In this document: positions 1 to 6,886 of the stretch, piece after piece
Numbering within the stretch: the stretch's first letter is position 1
Layout: each line of letters begins with the position of its first letter
From: an uncultured Bacteroidota bacterium
GTDB taxonomy: Bacteria > Bacteroidota > Bacteroidia > Chitinophagales > Chitinophagaceae
Assembly: GCA_903839875.1 (NCBI GenBank)
Contig: CAIMDZ010000201.1
Location: 1 to 32,389 of the forward strand
DNA length: 32,389 nt
Direction: 5' to 3'
Notes under the pieces: model-generated
The model's input: only the letters and a program-made list of their open reading frames with translations
The model's database searches: none
What the model was told of the DNA's origin: nothing
Made by a program: the position numbers and the translations under genes

Positions 1-137
1 ATTCGTGGACATCAAAAACAGGGTATATCTAACTGATAATTGCAACTACTTTTTGCAGTTAATTACATCAATATCAATCAATTATAGTTTAAATAAAGAA
101 GGTAACTTTAAACATTTTGTTGAAAATTCCCTTTCAG

Positions 138-211
138 TAGCGAGGAGGAGACTTGAACTCCCGACCTCAGGGTTATGAATCCTGTGCTCTAACCACCTGA
201 GCTACCTCGCC
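138..211 (-). tRNA. tRNA-Met (CAT anticodon), elongator type
   Basis: Read on the minus strand this is a 74-nt cloverleaf. The seven-base acceptor arms GGCGAGG and CCTCGCT pair, with a G-T first pair and discriminator A. The D-arm has GCTCAGGTGGTTAGAGC and the T-arm has GTTCAAGTC. The anticodon loop TTCATAA gives CAT. CCA is not encoded. The GGATTCATAACCC anticodon arm is that of elongator methionine tRNAs in this phylum. A CAT-bearing tRNA-Ile that is modified to read ATA is the alternative but looks less likely. No other tRNA lies nearby in the window. Confidence 0.93.
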
Positions 212-316
212 GTTTTTCGGAGTGCAAAGTTAAGCGTAAAAAACCATAATTCCATAGAAATTCCTTTCAAATCAGATAAGAATCCAAGCCATATTTAAAA
301 CTGATTTCTAATGATA

Positions 317-346
317 TTTGATTACCGGCACGAATACATAACTTTA
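317..346 (+). promoter_or_regulatory. Bacteroidota-type promoter of the hydrolase-like lipoprotein gene
   Basis: TTTG at 317-320 is followed after 18 nt by TAACTTTA at 339-346, a 7/8 match to the -7 consensus TAnnTTTG. The box ends 5 nt before the ATG at 352, so the transcript should start at or next to the start codon. Confidence 0.6.
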
Positions 347-351
347 TCCCA

Positions 352-1809
352 ATGACTTATTGCACTTCCCAAAAACTTGTTTTTGCTTTCATTTCCACAT
401 TGGCTGTTTTTTTCAGCTCGTGCGCATCGGGCAACGGTAAAAAAGGAAATACATCCACCACGGATTCACCATCTGCGACTAAAACTGTAGCATATGACAC
501 TACCCTTGCAAAAGGAATTGTAACTGACAGTGTTATCTGCATAAACCAAAACCAGCAATCATATGCATTGTACTTGCCAACTTATTATTCGGCGGCTAAG
601 AAATATCCCTGCATGTATTTCTTTGATCCTCATGCACGCGGGGCACTGCCACTGAACATGTATAAAGGCATCGCTGAAAAATATGGTTTTGTGCTGGTGG
701 GATCGAACACATCGAAGAATGGCGCCGATGGGCGCGCCAATCACAGCGGTATTGTTACTATGATGGAAGATGCACATAACAGGATCAATATAGACCCGAA
801 GCGAGTATTTACTGCCGGCTTTTCGGGCGGATCGAGGTGGGCAAGCACGGTGGCTATGCAAGATGGTGGCATAGCTGGTGTTATAGGCTGCGGCGCTGGT
901 TTCTCAATGTCGCAAAATAGTGCAGGCAGATTTTACTTCTTCGGCATCGTTGGCGACAGTGACTTTAATTACACCGAAATGAACGAAGCAGACCGTGGCC
1001 TCGCCCAATTAAACTTCTCCCATCAGTTGCTTACGTTCAATGGCATACATAGGTGGCCTTCGCCGGCTGACTTTGAGGCTGCCGTGCAATGGATGATAGT
1101 AAATGAAATGAAGGCCGGTGTAGTTCCCAAAAATGATTCGTTGATAAACAGTTTCAAAGAAAAATTTGAACAGCGGGTGCTAGCTGCTACAAAGGCGGGA
1201 GACCTGATAAAAGTGCATCAGTTGCTGGAAGGAATTACGACCTTGCTTAATGGCATGGCAGACATTAACATATTCACCAAACAACTGTCGGCCGTCGGGT
1301 CGGACGACCGGTATAAACAGGAGTCAACACTGCAAGCCGCACTTGATAAGACAGAACAGGATAGTCAGCAGGAGCTGCGTAAAGCATTCCAAAATAAGGA
1401 CGAGAAATGGTGGGCCGAAAAAATCAGGGAACTAAACCGGAACGCATCAACGGCAAAAACAAAACAAGAGTCGCTGATGTACACCAGGCTGGTGAACTAC
1501 CTGGGCCTTGTGGGGTATATGTATACCAGCCATGCACTGAATGCCAATGACCTCGATAATGCAGCACACTATCAGCATATATTCAAAATGGCCGACCCTA
1601 AGAACCCGGATTGTGGCTACCTCGGGGCTATTTTATTTATGAAGAAGGGCGACAAGGCGCAAGCACTGGCATCGCTTAAGGAGTCGGCTTCTTTCGGCTA
1701 CAGCGATGTTGGGCAATTAGTCAACGACCCTGTACTTGGCGGTTTGGTCAATGAGGCCGGGTTTGGCGATGTGCTGAAAAAGGTAAAGGAGAATTATTCG
1801 GGTAAGTGA
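352..1809 (+). CDS. Lipoprotein with alpha/beta-hydrolase-like domain and helical C-terminus
   Basis: This 485-residue protein has a hydrophobic signal ending in FFSSC, so Cys24 is a likely lipidation site, although the -3 residue is Phe and the lipobox is weak. Residues about 60-250 read as an esterase/PHB-depolymerase-like alpha/beta-hydrolase: YPCMYFFDPHARG, then GFSGGS at 156-161 with nucleophile candidate Ser158, GDSDFN at 201-206 for the acid, and GIHRWP with His233. Residues about 260-485 are helical, and the last part resembles TPR-type repeats. The substrate cannot be told from sequence. The protein should sit in the envelope. It is followed by the terminator of the convergent ndk gene. 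A promoter box stands 5 nt before the ATG, and no earlier in-frame start is apparent. Confidence 0.75.
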   Translation: MTYCTSQKLVFAFISTLAVFFSSCASGNGKKGNTSTTDSPSATKTVAYDTTLAKGIVTDSVICINQNQQSYALYLPTYYSAAKKYPCMYFFDPHARGALPLNMYKGIAEKYGFVLVGSNTSKNGADGRANHSGIVTMMEDAHNRINIDPKRVFTAGFSGGSRWASTVAMQDGGIAGVIGCGAGFSMSQNSAGRFYFFGIVGDSDFNYTEMNEADRGLAQLNFSHQLLTFNGIHRWPSPADFEAAVQWMIVNEMKAGVVPKNDSLINSFKEKFEQRVLAATKAGDLIKVHQLLEGITTLLNGMADINIFTKQLSAVGSDDRYKQESTLQAALDKTEQDSQQELRKAFQNKDEKWWAEKIRELNRNASTAKTKQESLMYTRLVNYLGLVGYMYTSHALNANDLDNAAHYQHIFKMADPKNPDCGYLGAILFMKKGDKAQALASLKESASFGYSDVGQLVNDPVLGGLVNEAGFGDVLKKVKENYSGK

Positions 1810-1815
1810 TCACAT

Positions 1816-1846
1816 AAAAAAAGCCACCCTTTTTACAGGGGTGGCT
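1816..1846 (-). terminator. Intrinsic terminator of ndk
   Basis: On the minus strand an 8-bp perfect stem (1839-1846 with 1822-1829, AGCCACCC) closes a 9-nt loop and runs straight into seven T residues at 1822-1816. It lies 22 nt past the ndk stop codon. There is no T run on the plus side, so it is directional. Confidence 0.85.
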
Positions 1847-1868
1847 GGATATATAGCGCTGGAATAAC

Positions 1869-2285
1869 TTAGAACCTTTCGAGACCATTGAAGAAAAAAT
1901 CACCTTCTATTTTGGCGTTTTCGTCGCTGTCGGAACCGTGAACCGCATTTTCGCCAATTGACGCTGCGTATTTTTTACGGATAGTACCTTCTTCAGCCTG
2001 GGCTGGATTTGTAGCTCCAATCAGTTTTCTGAAATCGGCTACTGCATTGTCTTTTTCCAGTATTGCGGCAACGATAGGTCCGCTGCTCATGAATTCGGTT
2101 AATTCACCATAGAAAGGGCGTGCAGCATGCACTTCGTAGAATTTCTGAGCCTGCTCTGTGCTGATTTTAAGGTACTTCATAGCTACAATACGGAAACCTG
2201 TAGCATTAATCATTTGTAAAATATTTCCAATATTACCAGCTTTAACCGCATCGGGTTTAATCATTGTGAATGTACGATTCGACAT
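1869..2285 (-). CDS. ndk: Nucleoside diphosphate kinase
   Basis: This 138-residue protein transfers the gamma phosphate from ATP to nucleoside diphosphates through a phospho-histidine, balancing the NTP and dNTP pools in the cytosol. The family is unmistakable: N-terminal [10 protein letters not shown] with Lys10, the [18 protein letters not shown] stretch at about 53-70, and the active-site NAVHGSDS with His116. Length is normal for the short bacterial form. The start is supported by a perfect -7 box at 2315-2322, which leaves a leader of about 20-25 nt. The gene is monocistronic: a terminator follows at once, and the convergent neighbour ends 59 nt away. Confidence 0.98.
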   Translation of the reverse strand: MSNRTFTMIKPDAVKAGNIGNILQMINATGFRIVAMKYLKISTEQAQKFYEVHAARPFYGELTEFMSSGPIVAAILEKDNAVADFRKLIGATNPAQAEEGTIRKKYAASIGENAVHGSDSDENAKIEGDFFFNGLERF

Positions 2286-2314
2286 ATATAATTTGTTTTT
2301 TTGTAAGTATGCCG

Positions 2315-2322
2315 CAAAGGTA
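2315..2322 (-). promoter_or_regulatory. -7 box of ndk
   Basis: The minus strand reads TACCTTTG, a perfect TAnnTTTG. It is 29 nt upstream of the ATG. No convincing TTTG -33 element was seen. Confidence 0.6.
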
Positions 2323-2416
2323 ATTCAAAATGTATCGGGTGGATAAAGTGAAAAGTTAAAAAAGTATGAATTATAGATACTTATACTTCACGCGGCATAA
2401 ATAAGTGCAAAAAAAG

Positions 2417-2454
2417 TCTCACGCAAAGGAGGCGCAAAGGCGCAAAAACGCAAG
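2417..2454. repeat. Degenerate GCGCAAAGG intergenic repeat in the ndk-nrnA gap
   Basis: The 449-nt gap between ndk and nrnA has no convincing long gene. It holds a short array built on ACGCAAAGG / GCGCAAAGG / CGCAAAAACGCAAG. From memory, similar GCAAAG-rich stretches occur between genes in other Bacteroidota genomes. Its role is unknown. The rest of the gap is AT-rich apart from the two promoter boxes. Confidence 0.6.
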
Positions 2455-2673
2455 TAATAATTTTTTGGTAATAACCGCTTTATGAGGTTGCTAAGCTCGC
2501 AAAGCCCGTAATGATTAAATGCACCATTTTATTCCGTTTACAGTATAGTAAGGGAGTGAGGACTGAATCACTCAAAAACAGTCTATTTTTAATTAGAGGC
2601 AATAAATTTATTTTTTTTTGAAATTTTAACGGATTTTCTGCTCATAGCGTCAAAAGTATTAACTAAGAAACCT

Positions 2674-2681
2674 TACTTTTG
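2674..2681 (+). promoter_or_regulatory. -7 box of nrnA
   Basis: TACTTTTG is a perfect TAnnTTTG match. It predicts a transcript start near 2687-2690 and a leader of about 45 nt. A clear -33 TTTG is missing. Confidence 0.55.
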
Positions 2682-2690
2682 CCGACCAAA

Positions 2691-2708
2691 ATGAAAAAAT
2701 ATCCCTAA
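2691..2708 (+). other. Five-codon leader ORF upstream of nrnA
   Basis: The first ATG after the predicted transcript start opens MKKYP and is closed by two consecutive TAA codons at 2706-2711. It is out of frame with nrnA. A small stem (ATCCC 2701-2705 with GGGAT 2714-2718) overlaps it. It could be chance, or an upstream ORF influencing nrnA translation. Confidence 0.3.
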
Positions 2709-2734
2709 TAAAGGGGATTTGGAACAGATCGCCA

Positions 2735-3733
2735 ATGCTGCCGATATCAGACGTAATTCCTTTACTGCAATCACCTAAGAAAATATTTATTACAACCCAT
2801 CATAAACCCGATGGCGATGCGATAGGGAGTATGCTTGCATTATGCCATTACCTGAATAAAAAAGGCCATAAAACAACAGCTGTATCACCGGGAGACCTGC
2901 CTGATTTCCTGGAATGGATGCCAGGAGTTGAAAAGATGCTCAATTATGAGGCACAGCCTAAGGAATCGCTGGAAGTATTAAAAAATGCAGACATTATAAT
3001 AGGCGTTGATTTTAATGATTTTAACCGGACAAAACATCTGGAGCAACCTCTTGGAGCCGCAACGCAACCAAAAATATTAATAGATCATCACCTCTTTCCG
3101 AAAGATGTATGGACATATGGAATATGTATACCTGACAAAAGCAGCACCTGTGAAATGGTATATGATTTCATAAATCTGTGCGGTGACCATGCTTTGATTG
3201 ATCTGGATATGGCGGCATGCCTGTATACAGGTCTGATGACAGATACCGGTTCCTTTAAATTCCCGATCACTACTGCGGCTGTGCATTTTATGGCGGCAAA
3301 CCTTAAACAACTGGGGCTTGACCATACAACTATACATGAGGCCGTATACGATTCATGGAGTGAAGGGCGTATGAAATTCCTCGGTTATGTGCTCATAGAG
3401 CGAATGGAGGTAATCAGAAAATATAATTCAGCGGTCATTGCCTTATCGAGGAAGGATATGAACCTTTTTAATGTTCAAAACGGTGACACCGAAGGGTTGG
3501 TAAATTACCCATTGAGCATTGCCGGTATCAAATTTTCAACCCTGATCACTGAACGAAGCGACGAGGTAAAAATGTCTTTCAGGAGCAAGGGAACATTTGA
3601 TGTGAGTAATTTTGCAAGGCTGTATTTTGATGGCGGAGGCCATTTTAATGCATCCGGGGGCCGGACAAAAACATCTTTTGCTGAAACAATAGTATATTTT
3701 AAGAAAATTTTGTCGGATATTCACCCCAAATAA
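2735..3733 (+). CDS. nrnA: Bifunctional oligoribonuclease / pAp phosphatase (DHH-DHHA1)
   Basis: This 332-residue cytosolic enzyme belongs to the NrnA class, which degrades 2-5 nt RNAs and dephosphorylates 3'-phosphoadenosine-5'-phosphate. The DHH domain shows all four metal motifs: THHKPDGDAIGS at 21-32 (His22, His23, Asp26, Asp28), VDFND with Asp92, LIDHHL with Asp117-His118-His119, and MTDTGSFKF with Asp170. The C-terminal DHHA1 domain carries the substrate-binding GGGHFNASGG at 300-309. Length is typical. It has its own -7 box and a 45-nt leader with a tiny ORF. Its stop codon is followed without any gap by a 7-nt-periodic repeat. There is no Orn homologue here to compare; NrnA usually stands in for Orn in bacteria that lack it. 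Confidence 0.95.
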   Translation: MLPISDVIPLLQSPKKIFITTHHKPDGDAIGSMLALCHYLNKKGHKTTAVSPGDLPDFLEWMPGVEKMLNYEAQPKESLEVLKNADIIIGVDFNDFNRTKHLEQPLGAATQPKILIDHHLFPKDVWTYGICIPDKSSTCEMVYDFINLCGDHALIDLDMAACLYTGLMTDTGSFKFPITTAAVHFMAANLKQLGLDHTTIHEAVYDSWSEGRMKFLGYVLIERMEVIRKYNSAVIALSRKDMNLFNVQNGDTEGLVNYPLSIAGIKFSTLITERSDEVKMSFRSKGTFDVSNFARLYFDGGGHFNASGGRTKTSFAETIVYFKKILSDIHPK

Positions 3734-3805
3734 AGAGCGGAGAGTGAAGAGCGGGGAGCGGAGTACGTGAAGAGTTGAGTAGATGGAACGGGAAGCGAAA
3801 AGTGA
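3734..3805 (+). repeat. Heptamer array (AGAGCGG-type) abutting the nrnA stop
   Basis: The array begins on the first base after the TAA and consists of about ten purine-rich units, mostly 7 nt. Unit consensus is AGAGCGG with variants AGAGTGA, GGAGCGG, AGAGTTG, GGAACGG, GAAGCGA and AAAGTGA. One unit is 9 nt. It has the same placement and unit length as the GTTGGCA arrays elsewhere in the window but a different sequence. Confidence 0.7.
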
Positions 3806-3867
3806 ATATCTCAAAGAACATAAAAAGCAGTCAATAAAAAAAACATCAATAATTAAAACAAAGAAAA

Positions 3868-4887
3868 ATGATAAAAAGGATCTTACCGATAGCGTTACTG
3901 GGTGTAGCGCTCATTTGCAATACCGGTTGTAACAGCAACGGTGGTTTTAAAAAGACACACGGTATTGAATACAAAATTATTAAAGAAACCAAGGGCAAAA
4001 AAGCCATTATTGGTGACATTATTGAATACAACATCATTGCAAAAGTGGATACTTTTGAATTGACGAATACCTATAAAATGGGCAGGCCGGGCGCCGGACG
4101 TGTGGAAGAGCCAAAGAAAAACGGAGATCCGCTTGCACCAATATATACCCTGTTGTCTGTGGGAGACAGTGCAGTCATCCAGCTATCGTGTGATACGCTT
4201 CTGGCAAATTTGCCAAAGGAGCAGACACAATTACCACCCTGGTTAAAGAAGGGGAAAAAGATAATTGTGAATATGTCTGTGGTTTCCATTAAATCAATGG
4301 ATGAAATGCAAAAAGAAATGCAGCAAAAGGCACTGACACAGATGTCAACAGACGATAAATTGCTGCAGGACTACTTTGCAAAAAACAATCTCAAGCCTGA
4401 AAAAACAGCTTCAGGCATGTATTACTCAATTACCACACCAGGGAAAGGCGAAACAGCAAAACCCGGACAAATGGTTTCGATGAACTATATTGGAAAGACA
4501 TTGGAAGGCAAGCAATTTGACGCTAATATGGATGAAAATTTCAAGCCAATACCAGGTAAAGAATTCAGTTTCCCATTAGGAGCCGGAAGAGTTATAAAAG
4601 GATGGGATGAAGGTGTACAATTATTAAATAAAGGCGCCAAGGCTAACTTTTATATTCCATCGCCGCTGGCCTATGGCCCCCAGGCAATGGGCCCTGAATT
4701 ACCTGCCAATTCAGTATTGGTATTTAATGTAGAAGTATTGGACATTAAAGAAGCAGATAATAACGGCCCTGGCGCTGCTCCACAGGGAGCACCTCAGGCA
4801 CAGGGTGGGCCACAAGGAGCACCTCACAAAGCACCCGGCAAGACTGCCCAACCACAACAGGCGCCACCAAAGGCAGAGACAAAATAA
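3868..4887 (+). CDS. FKBP-type peptidyl-prolyl isomerase, lipoprotein, with degenerate N-terminal FKBP-like domain
   Basis: The protein has 339 residues. A signal peptide leads to ICNTGC with Cys21 as likely lipid anchor. Residues about 32-142 resemble a worn FKBP fold that lacks the active-site aromatic set. A linker module TDDKLLQDYF at 161-170 precedes a full FKBP domain at about 182-293, with MNYIGKTLEGKQFD, RVIKGWDEGV (Trp246) and PLAYG (Tyr269). The tail (300-339) is rich in Pro, Gln, Gly and Ala and is likely disordered. It should catalyse proline isomerisation for folding of exported proteins. It leads a cluster of three FKBP genes; the next starts 56 nt downstream. Confidence 0.9.
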   Translation: MIKRILPIALLGVALICNTGCNSNGGFKKTHGIEYKIIKETKGKKAIIGDIIEYNIIAKVDTFELTNTYKMGRPGAGRVEEPKKNGDPLAPIYTLLSVGDSAVIQLSCDTLLANLPKEQTQLPPWLKKGKKIIVNMSVVSIKSMDEMQKEMQQKALTQMSTDDKLLQDYFAKNNLKPEKTASGMYYSITTPGKGETAKPGQMVSMNYIGKTLEGKQFDANMDENFKPIPGKEFSFPLGAGRVIKGWDEGVQLLNKGAKANFYIPSPLAYGPQAMGPELPANSVLVFNVEVLDIKEADNNGPGAAPQGAPQAQGGPQGAPHKAPGKTAQPQQAPPKAETK

Positions 4888-4943
4888 GTTAGTATATAAT
4901 CATTAACATAAACCGAACTATTCAACATAAAATTTAGTTTCAA

Positions 4944-6272
4944 ATGAACAAAACACCTAAAAAAGCACTATTAGCCGGATTATTGATGCTTGGTATTTGC
5001 TGTGTTGTTGCTCCATCAAAGGCCCAGGATGCTCCAATTTCTGATGGTTTTAAGCGGCGTCCAAGCGGATTGGAATACAAAATAATTACGCATGGTCAGG
5101 GAACAAGGAAACCACAGATGAACGATCATGTGGAAATTAACATACATATCCATGATGGCGACAGCATTCTTTTCGATTCCAGGAAAATGAATAATAACAA
5201 ATGTGTACCGCTTCCTATTTCTGCTCCAAAGTTCAAGGGCGATGTAATGGAAGGCTTTATGCTTATGGTAGCAGGAGACAGCGCTATTTTCAGGCTGCCC
5301 GTAGATTCATTCAGGAAATCAGGAACCCAGTTACCACCGTGGGCGAAGGATGGCGAACGGATTGAGTATGATGTAGTATTAGTTTCCGTAAAAACTGATG
5401 CCGAAGAGAAAAAAGATCAGGCAGAAAAAGCAGAAAAACAGAAAGCTATTGATGAGAAACTGCTGAAGGAATATTTCACCGGGCAAAAGATTAAGGCAAC
5501 GAAAACCCAGTCGGGCCTGTACTATAAAATCAATACTCCGGGATCGGGCGATAATGTGAAAGCAGGGGCCACGGCCAGCGTAAACTATACCGGCATGTTC
5601 ATGGACGGAAAGAAGTTTGACTCTAACACCGACTCTGCGTTCCATCATGTTCAGGCATTTACGCTGGAAGTTGGTGTTGGCAAGGTAATCAAAGGTTGGG
5701 ATGAAGGTTTGCAATTGCTGAAGAAAGGCAGCAAGGCTACCTTTTACATACCATCTACGCTGGCCTACGGTTCTATGGAGCGACCAGGTATCCCATCGAA
5801 CTCAATTCTGATATTTGACGTAGAAATCACCGATATACAGACTCCCGTTGATCCTGCTATGCAGAAAGAAACTGATGATAAACTGATACAGGCTTACCTG
5901 GCAAAGCACGAGATGAAAGCTACCAAAACACCATCGGGCCTTTATTATGTAATAACCACAAAAGGACTGGGCCCAAATGCAAAACCCGGCAGGAAAGTAA
6001 CCATGAACTATACCGGAAAAACTCTTGACGGCAACGTATTTGACTCGAACACAGATCCTGCCAAGGGGCATGTACAGCCGTTTTCATTTACACTTGGCCA
6101 GGGCCAGGTAATTAAAGGATGGGATGAAGGTGTTCAATTGATGAATTTAGGTACTAAGGCAACAATTATCCTACCCTCTTCACTTGGATATGGCGCTTCA
6201 GGGGCCGGGAATGCTATCCCTCCAAATGCTGTACTTTTGTTTGATGTGGAAGTAACGGGGATAGACAAGTAG
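4944..6272 (+). CDS. Secreted FKBP-type peptidyl-prolyl isomerase with two complete and one degenerate FKBP domain
   Basis: The protein has 442 residues. The signal peptide ends SKA-QD (cleavage after residue 27), so a soluble periplasmic protein is expected. Domain 1 (about 42-150) is degenerate like that of the preceding gene and shares the landmark TQLPPWAKDGE. Domain 2 (about 189-298) and domain 3 (about 330-442) each have NYTG, a KVIKGWDEG/QVIKGWDEG motif (Trp252, Trp393) and a YG motif. Each is preceded by the same helix-forming module, DEKLLKEYF or DDKLIQAYL. Internal duplication is therefore clear. A 9-unit heptamer array begins at the last base of the TAG stop. Confidence 0.92.
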   Translation: MNKTPKKALLAGLLMLGICCVVAPSKAQDAPISDGFKRRPSGLEYKIITHGQGTRKPQMNDHVEINIHIHDGDSILFDSRKMNNNKCVPLPISAPKFKGDVMEGFMLMVAGDSAIFRLPVDSFRKSGTQLPPWAKDGERIEYDVVLVSVKTDAEEKKDQAEKAEKQKAIDEKLLKEYFTGQKIKATKTQSGLYYKINTPGSGDNVKAGATASVNYTGMFMDGKKFDSNTDSAFHHVQAFTLEVGVGKVIKGWDEGLQLLKKGSKATFYIPSTLAYGSMERPGIPSNSILIFDVEITDIQTPVDPAMQKETDDKLIQAYLAKHEMKATKTPSGLYYVITTKGLGPNAKPGRKVTMNYTGKTLDGNVFDSNTDPAKGHVQPFSFTLGQGQVIKGWDEGVQLMNLGTKATIILPSSLGYGASGAGNAIPPNAVLLFDVEVTGIDK

Positions 6273-6334
6273 TTGGCAGTTGGCAATTTACAGTTTACAG
6301 TTGGTAGTTTACAGTTGGCAGTTGGCAGTTTATA
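6272..6334 (+). repeat. Heptamer array (GTTGGCA-type) starting at the FKBP stop codon
   Basis: Nine consecutive 7-nt units fit without a gap, the first G being the third base of the TAG stop. Four units are exactly GTTGGCA. The others are ATTTACA, GTTTACA (twice), GTTGGTA and GTTTATA. Two further arrays of this family occur at 14900-14934 (minus) and 26732-26807. Confidence 0.85.
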
Positions 6335-6383
6335 ATAAGAAATTTACTACACTTCAATAAATTAACCATTAAAAACAAAAAAC

Positions 6384-6869
6384 ATGATTAAAAGCACGTT
6401 AGCAAGTTTATTATTCGTTTGCTCTTTCTTTTTTGCCAACATTAGTTTTGCACAAGACCAGAAAGCAATTGATGAGAAAGTACTCACTGATTATTTTGCC
6501 AAGAACCACATTAAAGCTACACGGACACCAAGTGGTTTGTATTATACCATCAACAAAAAGGGAGAAGGCGAAAATGCAAAAGCAGGTATGTCGGTGACTA
6601 TGTTATATTATGGATATACGCTTGATGGCAAGAGATTTGATGGCAATATGGATCAGAGCTATAAGCCTACCGGTAATCCTTTTACTTTTAATCTTGGCGC
6701 ACACCAGGTGATAGCCGGTTGGGATGAAGGTGTGCAATTACTTAACAAAGGCTGCCGTGCTACACTGTATCTGCCTTCAGGTATTGCATATGGTTCAAGA
6801 GGTGCTGGTGGGGCAATACCACCTAATGCCGTTCTTGCTTTTGATGTTGAGCTTGTTTCCATGAAATAG
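6384..6869 (+). CDS. Secreted single-domain FKBP-type peptidyl-prolyl isomerase
   Basis: This 161-residue protein has a signal peptide ending ISFA-QD. The same linker module as in the two upstream proteins follows (DEKVLTDYF), then one FKBP domain with LYYGYTLDGKRFDGN, QVIAGWDEGVQLL and GIAYG. The active-site Trp and Tyr are present. This looks like the minimal unit from which the larger neighbours could have been built, or a trimmed copy of them. The metallopeptidase gene starts 17 nt after its stop, so the two are probably co-transcribed. Confidence 0.92.
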   Translation: MIKSTLASLLFVCSFFFANISFAQDQKAIDEKVLTDYFAKNHIKATRTPSGLYYTINKKGEGENAKAGMSVTMLYYGYTLDGKRFDGNMDQSYKPTGNPFTFNLGAHQVIAGWDEGVQLLNKGCRATLYLPSGIAYGSRGAGGAIPPNAVLAFDVELVSMK

Positions 6870-6886
6870 TTTTTATAGAATTATCA

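Noticed and set aside
35-60. Hairpin TAATTGCAA/TTGCAGTTA downstream of the tRNA as its terminator
   Set aside because: On the tRNA strand no T run follows the stem and one pair is G-T; too weak to call.
6272-6334. GTTGGCA repeats as a CRISPR array
   Set aside because: Units are 7 nt, contiguous and without spacers; no cas gene is present.
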